From Geotrypetes seraphini (Eukaryota > Chordata > Amphibia > Gymnophiona > Dermophiidae), in the NCBI RefSeq assembly GCF_902459505.1, contig NC_047101.1:15566705-15630704 (forward strand): 64,000 nucleotides of DNA. The letters are read 5' to 3'. Both the position numbers and the translations under genes were made by a program. The notes beneath the pieces were generated by a model. The model ran no database searches, was not told the origin of the DNA, and saw nothing but the letters and a program-made list of their open reading frames with translations. How positions within the stretch are numbered: the stretch's first letter is position 1; every line of letters starts with the position of its first letter. Positions 12,232 through 23,682 of this stretch are shown one piece after another.

Positions 12232-12724
12232 GGGCAGCGTTTCCCTGAACATAAGACCTATCCCGAAAATAAGCCCTAGCATAATTTTTAAAGATGCTCC
12301 TAATCTAAGCCCTACTCCAAAAATAAGCCCTAGTTAAAGATCAACACCTGAAGCCCTTCCCCAACTCCATCCCTGACACTAGCACTGCCTGATTGCTGAA
12401 AAAATTGGATTCATCAATTCAGCAACCCCCCACCCCTGCTGCTTTAGGAGTGGAGGTATGTCAGTCTCACAGTGGGAAGTTTGATGGGGTGCTGCTGGCA
12501 CAGGGGGATGGGAGGGAAGGATAGAAAGATGCACAAGGGGATGGGTGAGAGGGGGGAAAGATGCTGCACATGGGGTGGGGGAGATAGGAAAGAGGAATAA
12601 ATGGGGTGGAGGAGAGGAAGGGAGAGATGATTGTTGTACATGAAAAAAAAAAAAAATAAGACATCCCCCGAAAATAAGCCCTAATGTGTTTTTTTGGACC
12701 CAAAATTAATATGACACTGTCTTG
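12232..12724. mobile_element. Non-autonomous TIR-type repeat rich in AAAATAAGCCCTA
   Basis: GAAAATAAGCCCTA occurs three times, with slight variation, and the outer parts resemble a widespread vertebrate repeat with GTGTTTCCCCGAAAATAAG ends. The centre is a purine-rich insert. The right end is diverged, so I could not confirm a target duplication. Confidence 0.5.
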
Positions 12725-13006
12725 TTGAGGTCAGGAAAACAGGTTTGGTTTTTGTGTGTTGAGATCCTTGAGGGGGGGTGTATGGTTTAATATTTTTTTG
12801 TTTTAATTAACTTTAGGGAACAGAACCATCTAAACACTTATTCAGTTTACAGATTTCCCTTTGTTTTCTAAACAAAAGAAATTTTGTGTGTGTGAATGAT
12901 TTCAACAGCTTAGCTGTTCCCTAGCTTTGTTCCTTTAGTTCTATTTAAGGAATACCTTTCCTACTGGCTTCTTGTTTTCTCACTCATGTATATTGTATGA
13001 AACTTA

Positions 13007-13176
13007 GGGCTCCTTTTATGAAGCTGCGTTAGCGGCTTTTAATCACGTGCTACCCCCGAACTAGCCGAAAAACTACCACCTGCTCAAGAGGAGGCAGTAG
13101 CGGCTAGCGCATCCGGCGGTTTAGCGCGTGCTATTACATGCGTTAAACCGCTAACGTGGCTTCGTAAAAGGAGCCC
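13007..13176. mobile_element. Harbinger-like MITE with TTA duplication
   Basis: The inverted ends GGGCTCCTTTTATGAAGC and CTTCGTAAAAGGAGCCC are flanked by TTA at 13004-13006 and 13177-13179. The internal arms repeat GCGTTAGCGG. Confidence 0.85.
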
Positions 13177-13559
13177 TTATTCTTGCTGTACTTTGGGATT
13201 AGGTGTGGAAATGTATTGAGAAACGGGCCAATAAAAAAAGATGGTGAGGTATAGGGAAGACTTGTCCTTCCGAATAAAAAATACTAGCAGTCAAAGTTGT
13301 CTTTTGGTTTTATGAATTAGGAACTGGCCTCCGTGGTGACTAACAGGGCATTATGATGCCACTATTAAATATTTGCTGCTCCAAGGCTCATTCCATTCCT
13401 ACCTGCTTGTGGCAGATATGTCATTTATTAACAGCACTCAGTAATGCCAGATTATTTTATTGTACTATATTATTTTATTGTACTATATTATACTGTTTTT
13501 TTTTTGTTACTCATTTTGTATTTTTCCTTTTTTGTTCTACTTTTCTATAATGATTTTGT

Positions 13560-13730
13560 ATTTCATCTCCCCCCCTTCCTTGTGTTTATAAGTTTGTAAT
13601 GGTAATTTTTTTAATATGTATTGTTTTGTCATGTATTGTTTCCCAGAAATTGTAATTTTAATTTGTTCATCGCTTTGAAATACGATTAAGCGATTAATCA
13701 AAACAATTATTAAACTTGAAACTTGAAACT
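13560..13730 (+). mobile_element. LINE 3' tail ending AAACTTGAAACT
   Basis: The tail GATTAAGCGATTAATCAAA with terminal TTGAAACTTGAAACT matches the copies at 38489-38880 (inverted) and 52085-52185. Confidence 0.6.
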
Positions 13731-14758
13731 TTTTAAGTGCCCACTTTTAGGCAGTCAAGGAACCTGACTCCAGCCTTACCTTGGGTTCGTGGAACTCGCC
13801 CATCTATTATTCCGTTCTTTTTACTGTCTTATGCGGTCTATGATTTATGAGACATTTGCTTAGGCTTCTGGCAAGGATCAGCATGCGAACACTCGACCTT
13901 AATTATTTTGCGGTAGTGCTGCTATTTGTAGCTGATTATAGAAGCAAGTTCAAAAACCCTAATTATCTTCTCTGAAATCAAATGAAAATCAGAGCAACAA
14001 AAGGGGTGTGTGTGGTGGTTTTAATTGCCAAATTCATTATTAAAAGTTTTGTTTGTAGTGCCACTTCAAATTGAACGGCTACTATCGGAATGGGAATCCA
14101 TCATTGCTAATATTTTGGCATTTATAAAGTGAGCTGGTTTAGAGTACAAGTACAATAAGTGTCTGCCCCAGAGGGTTTATAATCTAAATGGGAGCCAAAG
14201 TAATTTGCCAAAACTCACAAATGGCTGGCAGGATTTGAATGCAGCTCTTCTGAGCTCATGCTGCATCAGTCTGTTCTGCCGTTTACCCTTATGTTGTGGT
14301 CTTCACAGATTTTGAATTAAGTTTGTCTGCAGTTGTCAGGCCCTCAAACCTAGTCACAGTATATTCAGGCATCTGTTCATTATATATACAGAATTCAGTC
14401 ATCTTAAATCTGTTGGGTTCCCATTTGCTCTTCTCAAGTTTGGATCTGAAAGGCCTAGGTGTAGTGGCTGCAACTTCTGAAGGAATTGTACATTAAACAT
14501 TTTAAATACCAGTAGTTAAACAGATTTGTAGGAATGTGTTCAGGGATTATAAGGAGCTCGGGATCTGGGAGAGAGTTTTATGAAGTGGTTAGGGTGCTGA
14601 CTTGACGCAATCATGTATATTTGAAGAAAAATTACCAGGGGCCCACAGGAGCTCCCATCTTCCATCCAGCTGCAACAGGCAAAATGAAAGCATTTTATGG
14701 TCTATAGTGGTGACCTGCCAAAAAAAATCAGTGGACTTAGGTAAAGATGCTAAACACA

Positions 14759-15096
14759 GAGGCCCAGATTTTCAGAATGGCACTGTTAAACACCCTACTG
14801 CCACCTAACTTGGTTCAATTGGTGCAGTATTAAAAAAGATGCCTCAGGGCGCCTCCAAAAATGGCGATGCTGTCCAGTCTTGTGCCTAAGGCCACTAGAG
14901 GCGTAGTTAACACCAAAAGTGGCCTTAGGCATCTCCTTAGATGCGATTTCCATGAAAGGTAGGTGCTGGAAATACAGGCTTTTAAAACCCAGGCCTATAT
15001 TTCTGGTGCCTATTTTTCAGGTAGCTGAGATTTTCAAAATGGCGCTGCTTTTGAAGGTGGCCGCTGATAACAGTGCTGTTTAGAGAATTTGGTCCA
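14759..15096. mobile_element. MITE-like repeat (AGGCCCAGATTTTCAG family)
   Basis: GAGGCCCAGATTTTCAGAATG at the left and AGATTTTCAAAATGGCGCTG further right, with internal GCCTAAGG/CCTTAGGC arms, form an imperfect foldback. The ends are not sharply resolved. Confidence 0.45.
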
Positions 15097-15607
15097 GAAT
15101 TTATAGTAGGAATGATGCGTTGTCACTAATCCTGCTGTTGTCTTTATTGCGCTCAATGCTTGCTTAATTCTTTTTTTAAGTTCTTAGATTGTAATTAAAC
15201 ATACTCCTGCTCCTACTTATCATTTCTATAGTGCTACTTGGCTGTACATCAAACATGGAATGGACCAGTGCATCGCAAACCGTGTGCCGCCCACCACTGG
15301 AGAAGAGGAGAGGTACCAGTGCCGGCTGCCTGCCCTACAGGCTGTGCCTCTTCCCTTCCAGCACCCCCCGCTGGCGGCTCAGGGCCCCATCTGGAGGGCC
15401 TTCACACATGTGCGGACGTGATGACATCATGCAGATGTCCACGCACTTCCGGACGCCCTAATCTGCCCATTTTCCTTGCTTTGTACAGTGCTATAGCAGC
15501 CTGTCTCATTTGTATCAGAATAAGGATTTTGGCTGTTGCTTTTCAGAATCTCATAGATTATACCCACTAAAATGTTTTCTCTGCAGAAATGTTTCCTTAC
15601 GTTTTCT

Positions 15608-16165
15608 AGTTCCTTTAAGCGTGGCGGGGGGGGTGCCGGATCGCGTTGTGGGGAGGGTTCTGGGTCGCGGGGGGGAGGGTGCCGGATTGCGGGGGGGGGG
15701 GGGGGGAGAGGCGCGCTCGTAAATCGAGCCATGCTCGGTTTCCGAGGCACCAATTTTGCAAATGTTTTGCTCGTCTTGCAAAACACTCGCAAACCGGTGC
15801 ACTCGTAAACCGAGGTACCACTATACTCGTATAGCAAAGTAACTTTCCCCATAGGCCATAATGGCAACTTGGATGATTCGTTCCACCTGACCCCCGAACT
15901 GACACCTGACCCGACCCCCAAGCTGACACCCGAACCGACCCCGGGGACCAGTAGTATTGCTCCCCCCGAGGCCACCGTCACTGCTCCCTCTCTTTGCAAT
16001 CGCCTCCTCCCCCCTTTCCCCTCTTCCCCCCCACTGACCAGCCCTGTCCTTACCTGTGCGCCGCCGGTTTTCTGCTGAGCTGCTGCTGGGCTTGGAGAAT
16101 CTGCGCATGCTCAAGGCCTTCCGGATCTCACCCTCTCTGAGATTCTCATGAATCTTCGACTCCAA
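15608..16165. mobile_element. Rearranged Tigger-like foldback element
   Basis: 15608-15824 matches the right half of the element at 36385-37122 (G-run arms, GTAAATCGAGCCATGCTCGG, GAGGTACCACT end). From 15825 the sequence resumes homology to its left half (AGCAAAGTAACTTTCCCCAT) and continues to CATGCTCAAGGCCTT. The order right half then left half implies a tandem or rearranged insertion. Confidence 0.65.
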
Positions 16166-17513
16166 CTCTTTATATATCTATATAGGAATTTGTGGGGGCA
16201 TGAACAAACTTTGTTCCTTTGTCATTCTGTAGGTACAATTTTCACTAACATAAATATCATAAAATATTACATTTTGTAATCATCAAAGAACTTGGTATGA
16301 AAATATATTTTAAAAGTAAAAAATATCCGTGCTAATATTTGCATGACATGCAATTTAACTCTATTAGGAGTCTGCTTTTGACTCCGACTCCAAACCCCTG
16401 CTTATATGTCATCATTAATAGGAGATGCCACCACCATTGTTAAAGGTTGCGGAGACTTCAGTACAGGATGATATGTCATGATAACCCATCTTAATTTTAG
16501 TTGGAGATTGAAGGCTAGGTCTTTATTTCCCTTGGTGTAAGTTTTTTCAGGTACGCTCTATTGTTATATAGCATTTATTCTAATTTGGGTAGTGATTAGG
16601 GGCTAGGTCCTTTTCCTTAATAGCATCGTATTTTAGCAAAGGACTCAACAGTCATTTTCATGTAAACTAAGGATCATAAGAAAAAATGGGTTATATTATC
16701 AGAATTAGGCAGTGGGCCATTTTAAATTACACTATTTTAGGCTAGAGATAAACAGTTTGTTTTCCCCCCTTTTGAGTCTTTCCCTTTTTAAAACTGAGTG
16801 ATGCATGCCTTCAGTTTTGGACAAATTGTATATCTAATACAAGTTAAGCATTTAAACACCAAAATACTTCATCACTTGAGGTTAAAGGTGAGCACTATGC
16901 CTATGGTCCTTCATGTCACCCCCCCCCAAAAAAAATACTCAGAATAAAGTAAAAGCTGCCAGCAAATAACTGGGGAAAGACCTTAATTTAATACTTTACT
17001 ATAGTGTTTTGTTACCATCTGGGGGGCTATAACTCTTATTTGGGTCCCAAGCCCATCAGCTCTGAGCCTCACATGCTTCCTTGTCAAATGCAGGCTATCG
17101 CAGTAGCACTAACCAGCTAGACCACCAAAATGTTGCGGCTAAATAAAAATGGACCCTCTTTGTGGAGCAACTGAACCTGTATTGTAATCACAACTGTTTG
17201 AAGTGGGACATATCTACCCAATTACAATTTTGAGAGAGAGAGAATGTATGTGTAGGGCTCTTTAGTTTCCTACTGCTGTTGACAATAATGATAATATACT
17301 TGGTCCCTTTCCCCAGAGCATTTAAAATTAGAATTAGTTATTAATGGCATTTGCAACTTATGAATGTTCTGTTCCCAGATGGGTAAAAGGATGAACTGAT
17401 CCTCCTGTTTGAGTGGTGAGGGTTTACATAGTTTAAACAAGTCAATGGTTAGGCAACGTAGCTGTTCTTGTCCATGCATCATATAAAACCAGCTGTTCTG
17501 AAGTTTTTGAGTA
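16166..17513. other. AT-rich intergenic sequence, nothing recognised
   Basis: Contains homopolymer runs (a C-run at 16919-16926) but no gene or repeat that I can name. Confidence 0.4.
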
Positions 17514-17810
17514 CACTTCCCTCTGACCCATCCCCTGGATCCCTCCCAGACCCCTCCACAACTTACCTGGTGATCTAGCGGTGAAACGGCAGGCGCGGTC
17601 TTTGTACGGTCCTGCCCTGTGCAGAACCGCAAACCAAAATGGCTGCCGCAAGGTCCCGCTGTAGGTTGTGGAGGGGTCTGAGAGGCGGGAGTGGGTAAGA
17701 GTTGGCGCTAAGCAAGTTGTAGAGTTTTTAAAAAGTAAGGGAACCCCCCCCCACCCCTGCAAATAATCAAAGTTGTGAATGACAAATCCACGAATATTGA
17801 GGGGGAAGTG
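17514..17810. mobile_element. Tigger/pogo-like MITE carrying a foldback insert
   Basis: Ends CACTTCCCTCT and AGGGGGAAGTG sit between TA dinucleotides (17512-17513, 17811-17812). The right arm includes CGAATATTGAGGGG, as in the element at 25421-25800. The centre (TGGTGATCTAGCGGTGAAAC to about 17700) belongs to the family at 30010 and 33226. Confidence 0.65.
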
Positions 17811-18721
17811 TACTTAGATTTTATCATTGGGCTTCCCTTCCACTTCCTCCTTCTGTTGAGCAGGGTTTGTTTAAATAATTTTTTTTTTTTCTAATGGTCA
17901 TAATAACACAACTCAGAGGGGAATGCATTCATATTACAATACAAGAGAGAAAAATAAAGTAAATACAAGATATATATGAACAGCCCCCCAGGAAACAGAA
18001 AACATCCTAACAGAATGTCCCCATCTATGAGTCTTGGAGAGCAAAGCATAACACCCCCCCCCCTTCCCTTGCACAAAAACAACTCCAGAAAGTCATTGGG
18101 AGCCACTTAATCCAGCCAGTGCAAAATATTGTCCCATACTGAACAAAGAATATGAGTCCCAGTGTCTCAAGCAGTCAAAAATGAGATTTCCAGGCATCCA
18201 GCGGTGGAGAAACAGCTCGCTTTCAAAATTTAGCAATAATACATTTAGCAGCAGCCAAGCCCAGATTCTTGACTTTCTGCTGGTAAATTGTACCACTAGC
18301 ATTAGTGATAGAGGGTGATAAAGCAAAAGAGTCTCAACATTTTGGACAGCATCATTCCCACCTCCCCCCAAAAGTCTTGTATTAAATTATAGGATCACCA
18401 AATTCAGTTTAGCTTGTCATTTGGCATACTGTCTCTCTTGAGGATGAAGTAAAGAGGTTTACCAACTTATAAAATATTTAAGAAAAGAAAATAAATATAC
18501 ACTGAATTAGGTCAATAACAATAGTTAGAGAGTAATGGAGATGGTAATAAGAAGAAATTGATCCTGTCCCCAGAGTTCACCTAGTTCAAGCATCTCTACA
18601 AGCTAGGGAAGAGAGATGCATTTTTAAGGTTACTTTAGACCACTGTTTGTCAATGCAAGGCCCGGGGGCCAGTGGTGGCCTCCATCATCATTCAGGGTTT
18701 TTTTCCCCTGCTACATTGCAC

Positions 18722-18955
18722 TTGTCTATCCAAGCTCAAGTTTCAAGTTTATTAGGTATTTATATACTGCCTCTCAAGGTTTATCTAAGTGGTTTTACAA
18801 TCAGGTACTCAAGTATTTTCCCTCTCTGTCCTGGTTGGCTCACAATCTATTTAACGTCCCTCGGGCTATGGAGGACTGAGTGACTTGCCCAGGGTCACAA
18901 GGAGCAGTGCGAGTTTTGAACCCACAACCCCAGGGTGCTCCAACTCTGGTCACCT
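18722..18955 (-). mobile_element. tRNA-derived SINE fragment
   Basis: It shares TGACTTGCCCAGGGTCACA and GAACCCACAACC (inverted box B) with the SINEs near 56 kb. The tRNA-like head is lost. Confidence 0.6.
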
Positions 18956-18959
18956 AGCA

Positions 18960-19490
18960 AAGAAATTAATCAGATTTGTCTGACAAGACATGTCTAGCGA
19001 AACCATGCTGCCGTGGGTCCTGTAAGCCATTGGATTCCAGAAACTTCACTGTTCTAAAAGCTTTTCCATTAATTTACTTACTACAGAAGTCAGATTTACC
19101 GGTCTCAACCTCTTCCTTCCACTTTTCTGGAGAAGGACCACATCTGCCCTTCTCCAGTCCTCCAAGACCTCTCCTGACTCTAGAGAAGCGTTGGAAGGGT
19201 CAGGCGGTTGCGCTGCCAGAACATCCACCTTTAATTTAGCTAACTTCTCATGACCACAGTTCTCTGAAAAATCTACCACACATCCATTCCTATTTTGTTT
19301 ATCTCTTGTGGCACTGCTCCTGCTCCTTCAACTGAGACTATAGAACAGAAATATTTGTTAAACAATGCCACCTTATCTTGATCAGCTTCTACATACTCCT
19401 CATCTTGGCCTCCAAGTTTTATTTTGTACCCTGGGGAAAGGGGTTGATATTTGGCCATAATCAAGGGGCACTGCCACAAAAAGATTGATT
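18960..19490 (-). mobile_element. CR1-type LINE fragment, linker and start of reverse transcriptase
   Basis: Minus-strand frames read DQDKVALFNKYFCSIVSVEG and GEVLEDWRRADVVLLQKSGR...LRPVNLTSVVSKLMEKLLE, matching the CR1 pattern EDWKxANVVPIFKKG...YRPVSLTSVVGKxME. Another frame change separates the two frames. Confidence 0.75.
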
Positions 19491-19571
19491 AAAAAAATCA
19501 TTAGTCAGTGAGTGGAAAATACAAGGCTATGGGCAACAAGTGGTGGCTGATTGCTTCAGGTAACTGTGAAG

Positions 19572-19790
19572 TAGAGAATGACATGGGGACAAATTTTTCC
19601 CTGTCCCCGCAGGAACTCGATTGTTTCGTCCCCGCGAGTTTTCTTGCTGTCCCATTCCTGTAAGCTCTGCCTTAACCGCACTTATGATTTTAGTGTTTGA
19701 GGCTTGTGCAGATGATAACAGAGCTTGCAGGGACAGGAAAAGAACTCACGGAGACGGGACAGGAAATTTTGTCCCCTGTGCCATTCTCTT
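19572..19790. mobile_element. hAT-type element, TIR TAGAGAATGACA family
   Basis: Left end TAGAGAATGACATGGGGAC and right end GTGCCATTCTCTT are flanked by an exact 8-bp duplication CTGTGAAG (19564-19571, 19791-19798). The inner arms are GGGACAGGAAA-like. Confidence 0.85.
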
Positions 19791-20148
19791 CTGTGAAGGC
19801 TGGAAAAACCTGCAGAAGCAGCACTGTTATAACCATATCCACCAATGACGATGTGTAGGACATATGTAGAGGGTAGTTCTGGGTATAGAGCCGAGAGTTG
19901 ACTTTAGCCACTCTTCTTAAAATGGTAGAAAGTTGTAGAGAAAGACGATTGACCTTATCTGCCATTATTTGCCAAGTAATCATTGCTAACCCAGCTAGAA
20001 ACAGTAATTTTACAAATTTTCTTCAAAACATCCAAACTTAGAGTTTTGAAGCACCAAAGTGCAACGTTAGGCCGTACTCTAATCAGATGCAAAATCAGAT
20101 TTTAAAATGGAAAGTAGTTTTGAACTTCATAACTCACACAACACAGCA

Positions 20149-20287
20149 ATTAACCCCCCCCCCTTACAAAACCGCAAAAGCGTTTTTTAGCACAGGCCGG
20201 CACGCTGAATGTTCTGCACTGCTCCCACCAAGAGCATTCAGCGCGCCGGCCTACGCTAAAAAACGCTTCCGCGGGGGGGGGGGGGGA
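20149..20287. mobile_element. Foldback MITE with C-run and G-run ends
   Basis: GCGTTTTTTAGC...GCCGGC arms pair with GCCGGC...GCTAAAAAACGC, and the termini are poly-C and poly-G. It is the same family as 59728-59905. Confidence 0.7.
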
Positions 20288-20508
20288 TGTAAATGTCTTT
20301 TCTTTCTCAAAGTAAATAATATGAAATTTTACCCCTTTTTTTCAGAGAAAATAGCATCTTGATGCAACAGTCATTAAGGCAAAATTACAGCTTTAATATG
20401 GACATGTTATTGAGCCCATAACTATCAACAAATCACATCAATCAAAGTTAAGCCTTTGTGAAATAATTTATTTAATTAGTTTTCGCTCAGGGTTACAGGT
20501 TAAACAGT

Positions 20509-20644
20509 ACAAAAGGAAGTGGGAACGGACAATGAACACTCCACTGAAGATCACTGATGTAAAACCAACTTGTTTATTTCAGAAAAGGTCACAAGCAGAA
20601 GCTGTGGACCCAGTGTTCATTGTCCGTTCCCACTTCCTTTTGTA
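20509..20644. repeat. Inverted repeat with 32-bp arms
   Basis: 20509-20540 (ACAAAAGGAAGTGGGAACGG...) recurs inverted at 20612-20644, with a loop of about 70 bases. It may belong to the adjoining Penelope-like element. Confidence 0.7.
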
Positions 20645-20934
20645 TTGTTTTCTACCCGTGGATTCTCTGTCCTGTTGGACTTTTTGGTGTTTACAGATTA
20701 AACATACATAATATACAGTTAACAGGTTACGATTTGCACTGGATTTATCGTTATTTAACACATTCAAGGGATCTAAAACCAATATACCTAATATGCAGTT
20801 TACAGGATAAATTTGATATTGTTTCAGTGCAGGATTTATCAACATAAGTTTTTATCCTAATATGACACAATCGATATACATTAATATTTACTTGTAATCT
20901 ATCAGTCTTAGGCAGGGGAGTTAGGTGAAGAGGT

Positions 20935-22495
20935 GTGTTTTTATTGCTTAACAGTTTTAAAATTTTAAATGGATCCTCAGATGGCTGTTTTGAGCAATGG
21001 AAGTTCATAGTCTTACTTCATCAACCAAATTCTTCATAGGTCCAAATTTTTCAATTGATTTTTTCAATTCATATTAAATCAGATTTTCAATGAAAATTCA
21101 CTTATCTGCTTATTGAGAACGTTGTAGAGTGCCCCTCATGACATGACCTTGTTTCCTTCCTCGGGGTCGGGGTTCCTCACTATGAGATATATTGGATGTC
21201 AGTTGTTTAGGGGAAAACAAAAGTCAGACCTCCACTATATATATCTACCTTCTTCTACTCTATGTTTATAACCTAACTAATTTATTTTTCTCAAGTACTT
21301 TAGCAAGAATGTGAGCCTTTGGGACAGTCAGGGAACTCTAAGTACTCTCTCTTCATCTTAATTAATCTTACTTATTGCATTTCTTCTGCTTCTACTGTAA
21401 ACCGCTTAGAACTTCACGGTACAGCGGTATATAAGAAATAAAATTATTATTATTATTATTATATATGTTCAAATCACAATAGTTCCTCAGAATGCCACAC
21501 AATAAAGTAGTGTGGTAGCCGTCCTCACTGGAACATTTTTTTGTGAATATTGAACTAATGTGCAACTTCTTGTTATGTCTTGTAATAAGTTATAGAAATT
21601 TATAAAGTGTCAGTGCATTATTTATAAAGCATAATGGTCTCTATAGTTCTATTTAGTGCATAGTACATAACATAGCTTTAAACCGGGTCTGCCTCATTCC
21701 CCACCGACGCGTTTCAAAATTTTCTTCAGGGTTGGGGACAGAGAGAGCAGAACTATCCGGATTTTTAGCAAACGCTAAGTCTCTATGTTGATTGCTGGAG
21801 CAGTAGCGGTAAGATCAGTTGTTTAGGGGGTAAGCAGATGTTTAGGGGGTCATTTGAACTATGGCAGTTTGACATTATTTAAAACTCAAGGGAGGAACTA
21901 ACATCAGATGCTCAAAAGTTATTGTCAGATGAACGCGGCAAAGCACAGAAAAAGAAAGGCACAGCAAAAAAGCTAGAGTACGAGTTGCTAATATACTCCC
22001 TCCTTTACTAACGCGTAATTCTTAAAACCCGCGCTATGTGTTAGGAAAGGACGGGGTTAATCTTTATGAAGTGGTTTGCTATGGCTCTTGAATTTATAGA
22101 ATTATAAAAACCAAAAACACGGATCCTTTTTGTTTTTAGATTTAAGTATAGTGAGGAAGGGATATTGAAACATGGTCACTTCAGGAGGGGTACCCCTTAT
22201 GACGCTCTCGATAAACAGATAAGTGAGTTTTCATTGAAAATTTTCTTCTGCATTGTTATTGATGGAATTTAACTGTTTATTTTGTTTATTAATGTTTGTA
22301 TAATTCCTGGCACTTTGTATTAGTTTTGAAAATCAATAAAGATTAAAAAAAAAAAAAAAAATTTGGTTCAATATGAATTGAAAAATTTGGACTTATGAAG
22401 AATTTGGCTGATGAAGTGAGAATATGAACATGAACTTTCTATTGCTCAAAACAGCCATCTGAGGATCCATTTAAAAATTGTTAAAACTGTTAAAT
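20935..22495. mobile_element. Penelope-like element with inverted ends
   Basis: About 180 bases at 20940-21125 (GGATCCTCAGATGGCTGTTT, CAAATTTTTCAATT) recur inverted at 22225-22495, with an A-rich insertion. The interior holds a minus-strand hammerhead at 21698-21737, a separate LINE tail ending in TTA repeats (21366-21463) and a poly-A-ended fragment near 22340. No protein domain is recognised. Confidence 0.6.
21698..21737 (-). ncRNA. Hammerhead ribozyme motif of Penelope type
   Basis: Minus strand: CCCCAACC pairs with GGTGGGG (stem I, one bulge). The core CTGAAGA is followed by an A/T-only stem II, GAAAC, a CGCG-type stem III and the GTC cleavage triplet. Both conserved boxes are consensus. 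Confidence 0.65.
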
Positions 22496-22724
22496 TATTC
22501 CACGAAGGCTTGACTTTGATTCATGTGATTTGTTGATACTTATGGTCTGCCTAAGAATAATAACCATATTTGAGGAATAACTTACATTGAGCCCATAACT
22601 AGTATATCACTGAGTACCAAAAAGAGCAAAACTTTTTTTTTTTTTACTGATATCAGATGTTGTGATATAACTACTGTGCAACTTCATATACTATTCTGAT
22701 TTACTGATTTTCCATGCTTTAGGC

Positions 22725-22958
22725 CAGGGGTGTCCAATGTCGGTCCTCGAGGGCCGCAGTCCAGTCGGGTTTTCAGGATTTCCCCAATGAATATGCATTG
22801 TATATGGATGTAGCGGTATATAAGAAATAAATTACATTACATTACATTACATTACATTGAAAGCAGTGCATGCAAATAGATCTCATGCATATTCATTGGG
22901 GAAATCCTGAAAACCCGACTGGACTGCGGCCCTCGAGGACCGACATTGGACACCCCTG
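22725..22958. mobile_element. hAT-type palindromic MITE with an ACATT-repeat insertion
   Basis: TIR CAGGGGTGTCCAATGTCGG, with exact 8-bp duplication CTTTAGGC at 22717-22724 and 22959-22966. Between its arms a short LINE tail (GTAGCGGTATATAAGAAATAA) with TTACA repeats (22807-22858) has inserted. Confidence 0.88.
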
Positions 22959-22994
22959 CTTTAGGCCCTAGGGCTTAGGCCATATGTACTAGGC

Positions 22995-23188
22995 CAGGGG
23001 TAGGCAATTCCGGTCCGTGAGAGCCAGAGCCAGGTCAGGTTTTCAGGATCTCCACCGTGAATATGTATGAGATGGATTTGCACGCACTGCCTCCTTGAGA
23101 TGCAAATCTATCTCATGCATATTTATTGTGGATATCTTGAAAACCTGACCTGGTTCTGGCTCTCAAGGACCAGATTTGCCTACCCCTG
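22995..23188. mobile_element. hAT-type palindromic MITE
   Basis: TIR CAGGGGTAGGCAA, exact duplication TACTAGGC at 22987-22994 and 23189-23196. It lies 36 bases from the preceding related element. Confidence 0.88.
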
Positions 23189-23533
23189 TACTAGGCACTC
23201 CCCCCCCTCCCCGATACACCATATTTTTTTGGGGGGGTGTAGCGCATCTGGCCTTGATATACTTGTTTAATTCAATAGACTAGATTTCTACACCTGGCTT
23301 GAAGAAATGAACAGATCCAAAATACCATCTTTATGGGCTCGGGTGAAACATTTTATATAGTTGCACACAAATTCTTTTCCTCTGCAAGGCCATGAACAAG
23401 TGAGCGACATCTGGCTAATAGTCTTTTACAATGCGAATTAAAATGTTTGGAATATGACCAAGGACTTTATAAGCCTTCCTAAAGATTGTCATTTGTAAAG
23501 TATTAAACTATTTTTTTCTTTCTTCTAGCTCAG

Positions 23534-23682
23534 AGACACTAGGGGATTGCTCTACATTTTGGAAATTCCCTATACTGCCAGGAGGAGGAGGAAGAGCAAG
23601 AACAGCTCAGCTGATCTCTGTGAAAAAACAGCAGGACAAATATATAGTGTGTAACTTTACCCCCTTCGGGATACTATCATGA
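23534..23682 (+). CDS. PWWP2A: Candidate alternative terminal exon of PWWP2A (no PWWP domain)
   Basis: A long pyrimidine tract at 23508-23526 leads into two nested AG acceptors, TAG at 23526-23528 and CAG at 23531-23533. Inside the main PWWP2A exon, the sequence CAG/GTGAGG at 3996-4004 is a textbook donor that would cut in phase 1, just after the codons for TSTRSA. Joining that donor to the second acceptor keeps a frame open for 48 more codons (ETLGDCSTFWKFP... to ...FTPFGILS), with TGA at 23680-23682. A mammalian PWWP2A isoform lacking the PWWP domain is known, and from memory its length is compatible. The flanks to about 24700 look free of recognisable repeats, as expected of a UTR. The alternative is a chance open frame after a chance acceptor. 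Confidence 0.4.

Noticed and set aside
15427-15999. 190-codon minus-strand frame
   Set aside because: It lies across the rearranged Tigger-like element; glycine/proline runs come from homopolymers.
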